Source: Chrysochromulina parva | Taxonomy: Eukaryota > Haptophyta > Prymnesiales > Chrysochromulinaceae | Assembly (NCBI GenBank): GCA_002887195.1 | Contig: PJAB01002012.1 | Span: 1 to 10,989 of the forward strand | Direction of reading: 5' to 3' | Length of the DNA stretch: 10,989 bases | Shown here: one piece after another, positions 1 through 5,800 of the stretch | How the letters are laid out: each line of letters starts with the position of its first letter | Position numbering within the stretch: position 1 is the stretch's first letter | Position numbers and translations under genes: made by a program | Notes under the pieces: model-generated | Told to the model about the DNA's origin: nothing | What the model saw: the letters and a program-made list of their open reading frames with translations, nothing else | Database searches by the model: none

Positions 1-878
1 TGTCAAGGACAAGTACCGCCTCGTCTTCCTCGACCCGGTGACCGGCTGCGCGGTGCGCTGCGGCCCCGACGGCGACGGCTACAAGCTGGAAGTGCCCAAG
101 AAGTGGCTGGTCGAGAACCGCAAGATTATCTCGGCCGCCCTTCACATCGTGAAGAGTTGCGTCATGGCAGGCCGCCTTGCGGGGCTGCCGCTGCCGTCAG
201 CTGCCGGACTGCCGGCGCAGGCGGTGTCGAAGGCGGAGGTCGAGGCGCTCAAGACCTTTGAGGCTGTGTATTCGGGCGAGGGAGTTCTCGGAGACGATGC
301 AAGCAGCACGTCGTCCTCAGCCTCGCCGCCCGCGGTGAAGGCGGTGAAGGCGGCGACGGGCCAGGCATACAAGCATCTGCGCAAGATGCTCAAGGAGCAG
401 TGCAAAGACGAGTACCTCGTGCACTGTGAGATGACCAAGGAGAAGGCGCGCGACGGCTCGATCGAGTTCGTGAGCGCCGGCAGCAAGGAACGCTTCCTCC
501 ACTTCGGCCAGCAGGCCCTGATCTGGAACGACGAGACGCTCAAGCAAAAAGCGGCGGCCAAGGCGGCGGCGCTCAGGGAAGTCGAGGCGATGGCCACTGC
601 GCCCGCCAGTAAAGCGAAGGCGGTTCCATTCGGCACTGGGGCGGGTGAGATGGCGGGCCCGGAACTCAAACCCACTGCCGCAACCAAGGTCCCGGAGCTC
701 CAGAACCCACCAATCAAGTCCTCGTTCCTGGAGATGTTTTCGCTGAAGTCAGAGGGTGAGTGAAAAACCGCCCGACGTGGCGGTGACCAACAAAAAGGAC
801 AAGACGACGATGCTGCCGATCGTCGGCAAGACAGACGAGCACATCCGGGAGATGATGAGCGGCATGCACAGCTGCTGA
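1..878 (+). CDS. 3' end of a large multidomain protein, function unknown
   Basis: The frame is open from base 2, so the gene starts before the window. It yields 253 residues before a TGA at 761-763. Residues 1-66 form a compact block with a GPDGDGYKLEVPKKW core, a helix, and the ending AGRLAGLPLP. A Ser/Ala/Lys linker follows. Residues about 121-177 form a second block (AYKHLRKMLKEQ to QQALIWND), then an Ala/Lys helix. From memory this pairing resembles C-terminal parts of large algal or oomycete Roco- or ankyrin-type signalling proteins; that is a weak match and the catalytic part lies outside. Codon bias continues past the TGA in another frame (about 756-875), encoding LPIVGKTDEHIREMMSG and a stop at 876-878, so I extend the gene to 878. 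No intron is needed before 755. It converges with the minus-strand gene at 1469-2691. Confidence 0.7.
756..834 (+). other. Candidate 79-bp intron, or site of a one-base frameshift
   Basis: A perfect consensus donor, GTGAGT, begins at 756 and overlaps the frame's TGA. An AG ending at 834 is the only acceptor before 876 that puts the reading into the frame stopping at 876-878; the split codon would be G|AC (Asp). Against an intron, the skipped bases keep G/C at third positions in the downstream frame and no pyrimidine tract precedes the AG. Removing one base near the GGG at 754-756 would fuse the two frames and retain those codons. Retention of the intron would end the protein at 761. Transcript data would decide. 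Confidence 0.4.
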
Positions 879-1011
879 GCCTGAGGGGTTTTCACTTCGG
901 CTTTAGTCATACATTTGGAAGGGGAAGGGGGGAGATTCGCATGGAGATTCGAGGGCTACCGAGATCCGATATGAAAAGCGCCCAACACGGCGCGTCGCCA
1001 CTCTCGAGTAT

Positions 1012-1042
1012 GGGGGCGGGTCGGAGGGGGTCGGGTCGGGGG
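1012..1042 (+). other. Potential G-quadruplex
   Basis: Five runs of three or more G (5, 3, 5, 3 and 5 long) are separated by spacers of 1 to 5 bases, which meets the usual four-run quadruplex pattern. It sits downstream of the first gene's stop, on the sense strand of that gene, so its 3' UTR could carry it as RNA. Folding is inferred. Confidence 0.5.
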
Positions 1043-1063
1043 ATACGATATGAAAATTGGGCT

Positions 1064-1172
1064 CCGAGGTCGAGGTCGGGTCAGGTCGGGTCGGCGGTCT
1101 GAAGCGAGTCCAGGAAATTCAGTGTCGTTTCCGGGAAAACACCCCCCCTCCGACCCCGACCCCGACCTCCGA
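1064..1172. repeat. Imperfect inverted repeat of GGTCGGG / CCCGACC-rich arms
   Basis: The left arm (about 1064-1096) is built of GAGGTC and GGGTC units. The right arm (about 1147-1172) is built of CCCCGACC units and ends in CTCCGAGG. The arms are roughly complementary, with several mismatches, around a loop of about 50 bases. Short GTC-rich simple sequence on both strands could also produce this by chance. Confidence 0.35.
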
Positions 1173-1312
1173 GGTCAACCCCAAGCGGACCCTAGGCGAC
1201 CGGAGCACCGGACCCGACCCCCCGGGCCGAGGTTTGAGGTAGGTCTCCCTCTCCAGCTCTGAGAGTCGACGTGTCACACTGCTGACACTGAAAGTGCGGG
1301 AAAGGGTTCGTC

Positions 1313-1382
1313 GAAGTTTCGTCACTGACCTCGCAGGGTTTCGTCATCTCCGTATTAGGCAACCAGAGGGTTTCGTCACTAG
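1313..1382 (+). repeat. Three dispersed TTTCGTCA repeats
   Basis: AGTTTCGTCACT, AGGGTTTCGTCATC and AGGGTTTCGTCACT recur at intervals of about 25 to 37 bases just downstream (on the minus strand) of the stop at 1469. Each is followed by unrelated bases. They could be 3' processing or regulatory words, or slippage debris; nothing in the sequence decides. Confidence 0.4.
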
Positions 1383-1468
1383 GGCTACCGGTACCAGATC
1401 TCCGTACTACGATACCGCGGTCTATGCGCAGGCTATGATCTTGAAGAGTAACGTCTCGAGGACACGCG

Positions 1469-2691
1469 CTAACACTCATACGATGCCAACAAGTCCGTGC
1501 TCACGCTGTCGGCAAAGACGGAGCTCCATCTTGCGTCCGAATCCGCGGACCTCGGATTCTGACGTCTTGAGCCTGGCGTTGGTACCCGCCTGTGACTGCT
1601 CCGCGTCGAGGACTCAGGCTTGATCAACACGCTGCGACGTCCATTCAGCTCGCGACCGCCCGACAGCACGCGCGGCGCCATCAACTCGCGAGCTAGCCAG
1701 GTGTTTTCCTTGCGGAACGGCCGTCCTGCCAGCCAGGAGCTCTCCCTGCCACCTTCGGAATAGCCGGCCTGCAGCTGGAACGGGGAGGGGCGGCTGCTAT
1801 GCCTCTGGCCGTTCTGTATGATGCGCAGCCCACCGCTGAGGGAGGCTCGACTTCCGATCCTGTGCACCCCACCGCCGAAGAGGCGCGATTCGCGGGTCTC
1901 GCTCGTGCCGCCTGGACTTGGCGTGTACGGGCTCGCAAACAGTGAGGTCCGGCCGCCCGGAGAGACGAGGACCGGAGAAAGCGGCCGCCGGGGCGTGCGG
2001 GTGATCTCGGGGTAGAATTCGAGCAGAAAGACGTCGAACCTGGCATACCATCGCGTGAATGTCTCGAGACCACATGATTCGACGTGAGCCTTCGACGCGG
2101 CCGCCTCGGCCAGCTCGGCGTCCACGCGCGCATCGTCCAGGCAGCTGATCAAGTATTGGACCAATCTCTCCTTCATCACTGCGAGGGGAATCAAGGAGCA
2201 GCCAGGCGCTCAGGGTACAGGCTACGGCAAGGAGGCGTGCGTAGGCGGGCAAGGGCGGCCGCGCACGGCGCCAGCAACGCGAGGCTGAGCAAACAAGCGC
2301 GCGCGGCGCGGCGCGCCGCGCTGCACGGCCTCCTGCGGGTGGGGTTGGGCGGCGGCGGCGGCGTACTCGTCTCCATCGCGATAATGAACTCGTAGCGCTC
2401 GAGCTTACCACGCTGCCTTGTGTCGCACTTGCGGAAGAGATCTGCGGCGGCGAATCGCGTGCGCTCGTGCGGTGGCTCCAAATCCCGGGCGCACTCATGC
2501 GGGCCGTCGGCGACGACGCTCGGTAGCAGAGGTCCTTGATGGCGCTTCGTCATCGCCCTTGGCCGGGTTGCAGGCGCATGATTGGCCTCGGCAATCAGCC
2601 ACGCGAACCAGGCGGAGATGCTGCTCCGCTTTCTATGAAATGCGTCGGCAGGAGGGAAGCTCCCGCCGCTCGTGCCGAGGCCGAAGACCAT
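1469..2691 (-). CDS. Two-exon protein with a degenerate EF-hand and Ser/Arg-rich tail
   Basis: Exon 1 runs from the ATG at 2691 down to 2367 and exon 2 from 2178 to the TAG at 1469-1471, giving 344 residues. The ATG has G at -3 and G at +4. Residues 1-75 have no recognised domain. Residues 90-101 (DTRQRGKLERYE) match an EF-hand loop at position 1 (Asp), 6 (Gly), 8 (Leu) and 12 (Glu), but positions 3 and 5 are Arg, so calcium binding is doubtful. Helices follow at about 110-165 (MKERLVQYLISCLDD, then ETFTRWYARFDVFLLEFYPEI). From residue about 168 the protein is Ser/Arg/Pro-rich and probably disordered. The helical block resembles EF-hand-related proteins of algae, but I cannot name a family. 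It is divergent from the PDZ/PH gene at 2846. An upstream out-of-frame ATG at 2719 opens an 8-codon frame ending at 2696. Confidence 0.7.
2179..2366 (-). other. GT-AG intron, 188 bp, phase 1
   Basis: On the minus strand the donor is A|GTACGC at 2366 and the acceptor is TTCCCCTCGCAG|TGATG ending at 2179, with a short pyrimidine tract. Joining A (2367) to TG (2178-2177) makes an ATG codon, and the two frames on either side are continuous and both protein-like. Read through, exon 1 runs into low-complexity Arg/Ala/Pro sequence and a stop near 2191, as expected of intron sequence. A GGC run lies at 2349-2363, next to the donor. Confidence 0.75.
2306..2321. repeat. 16-bp perfect GC palindrome inside the intron
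   Basis: The sequence GCGCGGCGCGCCGCGC is its own reverse complement and lies in the middle of the 188-bp intron. It could form a stable hairpin that shortens the effective donor-to-branch distance, but in DNA this GC-rich it may be accidental. Confidence 0.5.
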
Positions 2692-2845
2692 CGCTTCAAG
2701 GCGGAAGTCCGCGAAACATAGAACTTCGCCCCAAAATCTCAATTTAGTGGGACAATTTTAGCAGCTCAGATTGCGGCCTCACTTAGCGAAAGGTCCTCCT
2801 CCGTATTCATATGAACCGCGGCGCGGAAAACAAACACCGGTCAGT
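2692..2845. promoter_or_regulatory. 154-bp bidirectional promoter region
   Basis: This is the whole space between the ATGs of two divergent genes, so both promoters and both 5' untranslated regions must fit in it unless they extend into the genes. An AT-rich core (about 2733-2762) stands out from the GC-rich surroundings. There is no clear TATA box. An ATG at 2811 lies upstream of the plus-strand start in another frame, with C at -3, so transcription of the plus gene may begin after it or it may act as a weak upstream start. Confidence 0.6.
2731..2738 (-). promoter_or_regulatory. Candidate promoter octamer GATTTTGG
   Basis: On the minus strand this octamer ends 39 nt before the ATG at 2691. 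The same octamer lies at the identical distance before the other minus-strand ATG (10282). Identical sequence, strand and spacing suggest a core promoter or initiator element. No counterpart is seen at that distance before either plus-strand gene. Confidence 0.4.
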
Positions 2846-5800
2846 ATGCCCACCGCCGACACACGGCTGTGCTACGACCCGTGGACGGGCGCAGCATCAG
2901 CGCAGAATTTGTCGGATCAGCAGAGCGCGAGCACGGCCGCGAAGACCCGAGGCCTTGTGAACCTCGTGCGTGGCGAACTCTTCGTGTGGGATGGCGCCAA
3001 AGCTTGCTTTGCAGCCAAGGAGTGCGCGGTCGTGGAGGATCAAACCGGGATGTGGTGCCTCAAGGGCCCCGGCCTCCGCGTGCCGATCGCCACGATGCGC
3101 ACTGTCACCATCGAAAACTTCGACATGCGTCAATTCCGCGTGAAGCGCTACTCAGAGCCCGACCTGGTCTTCCAAGCTTCGCCTCTTGGCTCGCTACATT
3201 CCGAGCGGGAGCGGCGTATCGGCTCGCTCACCTACTGGGTGACCGCGCTGCAGCACCTCGTCGAGCGTGCGTGCGCTGTCACGACGCCTGTCGAATGGGC
3301 TGCCCCGTCGGCGGCTGCTCGCATCCAAGGTCTTTGCCGGCGGCGGGCTGCGCGGCTACATGCCGAGCGGCGGCGTACGGCCCATGCGACGCAGCAGGCC
3401 GAGCGGCGGCTGCGAGAGCAGCAGCCCGCGCTGCTCGCGCCCCCGGCCTCCGCGCCGTTGCCCATGGACGAACCTCGAGAGCGAGATCGAGATCGAGATC
3501 GAGAGCTGGCGACGGTCGTGGTCGACGCAGCCGTGGCAGCCAAGAAGGAGGAGCTAGCGCAGGCGGCCTCTACTGAGGCCGCACGCCGTGACAAGTCCGA
3601 CCAACAAGCCGCCGAGGCCTTTGCTGCCGCCGTGGTGGCCGCCGCCCTGCTTGCGACACCCGAGCGTCAACCGCCCCTGCCGCCGCCGCCTGCGCCCCAG
3701 TGGAACACGACGCCGTCTGCACGTTGGACCAAAGCGCGCACGCCATCTCCCGATGAGGAGATTCCACCGCCACCGCCGGAGCCGGAGGAAGGCGCGCTGC
3801 CATCGCTGCTACGCTTCTGGTCCGATTTCCTCCAGCCGTCGCTGCTCCAAGTGCTCCACGGCGCTCGGGATGGCGCTCCGCCGCCCCCGCCCGGCCCGCC
3901 GCCCCCCTTGGCCCTTGCTTGGCCACCCACGGGCGGGACGGCCGGCGTCTCTGCGACCGTGCATTTAAGTGCCCTCCCCGGCGCCGGCGTCTCTGCGACC
4001 GTGCATGCAAGTGCCCACCCCGGCGCCGGCGTCTCTGCGACCGTGCCGACGTCGACGCCGACGCCGGCGCCGCTACTGTTTTCGTCGCTCGCGCCGTGGT
4101 GGGCATGGCTGCTACCGGCGGCTGCCGCACCAATCGATCCACAGGCCGAGCCAGGGGCTGGGGCAGAGCCGCCTCCGACAGAGAGCGCGGACATTTCGAC
4201 GGAACTGGACGGCAGGGGCTTGATGCCACGCCGCCTTCTCGACTCGCCGATGGCTGCATCGAAAGCGGTCGTGAATGGTGGAGAAGGCGTGAACGGTGGA
4301 GAGGCAGGCCCTGCCCTTAGCGGCTCGTTGCCATCTCACCTCGCCGTGTCGCCGTCGCCAGAAGCGCTGTCTCGAGCGCTGTCAGCGTGTGAGGCCACGT
4401 CCTCGGCTGCGTCCGCGACCGCCACCATAGGCTCGTCGGCGCCCGATGGTCTACATTCGCCAATGGACCTCTACGGCATGCAGACGCCCTCCTCGAATTC
4501 GTTTGGCAAAAGGCTCGAGCAAAAGTCGAAACCGTTTTGGGAGCTCAAGGAGGAGCGCAGGAGGCGAGGGGATACACCGCCCGCCACGACGCGCTCCGAG
4601 TCCCAGCTGCCCGTCATGGCGTCTGCTCCGGCCATGTTGCCTGCGTCCATTCTGTACGTTCCTTCAGAGAGCTCGGCACCGGCCGTTGCCCCGGCGAGGC
4701 TGCCTGAGGCGTCTCCGACACCGGCCACCCCTCCACAGCTGCCCCCCTCGGTGGCCGATGCCCCCCCCTCAACTCCCACACCGGCCACCCCTCCACAGCT
4801 TTTGCGCCGCCTTCGCTTCGACACGCCAGCCGCGCCAGCCGGGCCCTCCACCGCCGCGCCGGGCGCGAACGCACCCTCCACCTGCCCGCAGCTTCGTGCC
4901 TTCGAGTTTGTCGAGGCGAGGGTGGGCATCAAGCTACACTTCACAGCGGCGACGACGGACGTGCACTGCTTGGTCACCGAGGGGTCCGAGGCGGCGCGAT
5001 GCGGACTGCCCAGCGGCTCGCTCCTCGTCACGGTGAGCGGCGTGGCGGTGGAGGGCCTTGCGCCCCTCGAAGTCCAGAAGCTCGTGCAGCGGCAGCGGCC
5101 GCTGATCATCGAAGTGATCGAGCCGCCAGCCAACGGGCACACGGACACGCCCGAGACGGCGCTCCCAACCGCGCCCGAGACGGCGCTCTCGACCGCGCCC
5201 GAGACGGCGCTCCCAACCGCGCCCGAGACGGCGCTCTCGACCGCGCCCGAGACGGCGCTCTCAACCGCGCTCGAGACGGCGCTCTCGACCGCGCCCGAGA
5301 CGGCGCTCCCAACTGCGCTCGAGACGGCGCTCTCGACCGCGCCCGAGACGGCGCCCTCGACCGCGGCATGGCTCACGAGCGAGCCGCCGGGGTCGCTCTC
5401 AGAGACTGGGGACCATGGGTCGGCCCCGAGCCCCGAGTTGCTTCGCACGGCAGCGCATCTCGGGGCGCTTTGGAAGAATGAGCTCGACCATGGCGACAAT
5501 GGCGGCACCGGCCCGTATGCCTCAGGAGGAGCAGTTCCCGCAGCCGAAGGCCCTGATGAAGGAGGCAATCAGCATGCAATCAGCATGCAATCAGGAGGAG
5601 CAGTTCCCGCAGCCGAAGGCCCCATAACGCCAGCCGCAGCGCCCGAAGCGGCGCCCGTAGCAGCGATGGCCTCGGCGGGAGCGGCCGTACCCGGTCCGAG
5701 TGTGCCGCCCACTCGCTTCGAGTTTGGTCCGGGGCCTCTCGGGCTTGGGCTGAGCAATGCGGCGGGTGGCGGCGTCTTCATCTCAGAGGTGCATGCGGGC

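Larger units (their letters stand above)
879..1468. other. Convergent intergenic spacer, 590 bp, G-rich and repeat-rich
   Basis: This lies between the stop of the first gene and the stop of the minus-strand gene, so it should hold both 3' untranslated regions and both ends of transcription. No open frame in it looks coding. It contains a G-run cluster (1012-1042), GGTC-rich DNA (about 1064-1096) facing a complementary CCGACCCC-rich segment (about 1147-1172), three TTTCGTCA-like repeats (1313-1382), and short repeated words (CGATATGAAAA at 967 and 1046; GGAGATTCG at 931 and 943; AGGGCTACCG at 952 and 1381). I found no clear AATAAA signal. Confidence 0.6.

Noticed and set aside
142..717. 191-codon minus-strand frame opposite the first gene
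   Set aside because: The plus frame has better third-position bias and protein-like blocks; the minus frame is compositionally biased and has no recognisable motif.
1050..1262. Small plus-strand frames in the G-rich spacer
   Set aside because: They translate GGTC/CCGACC simple sequence into Arg/Gly/Pro-rich peptides with no sign of selection.
1294..1623. 109-codon plus-strand frame overlapping the end of the EF-hand gene
   Set aside because: There is no domain; about half of it is antisense to the tail of the spliced minus-strand gene and the rest is spacer.
1797..2498. 233-codon minus-strand frame across exon 1, the intron and exon 2 of the EF-hand gene
   Set aside because: It runs out of frame with both exons and through the intron, giving Arg/Ala-rich sequence without domains.
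2742..2771. TTG start codons that would lengthen the divergent genes at 2691 and 2846
   Set aside because: Eukaryotic nuclear genes rarely use TTG; good-context ATGs follow in frame at 2691 (minus) and 2846 (plus), and the extra residues look like translated leader. The same applies to TTG at 10393 versus ATG at 10282.
4070..4129. Possible membrane segment around the Trp-rich stretch of the scaffold protein
   Set aside because: It is short, broken by prolines and Ser, and lies within a Pro/Ala-rich disordered linker; not convincing as a transmembrane helix.
4471..5568. 365-codon open frame on the minus strand inside the scaffold gene
   Set aside because: It is a long antisense shadow produced by GC-rich codons and the 24-bp array; its protein is low-complexity Ala/Ser/Gly/Val-rich and it mirrors domain-bearing sense sequence (PDZ1).
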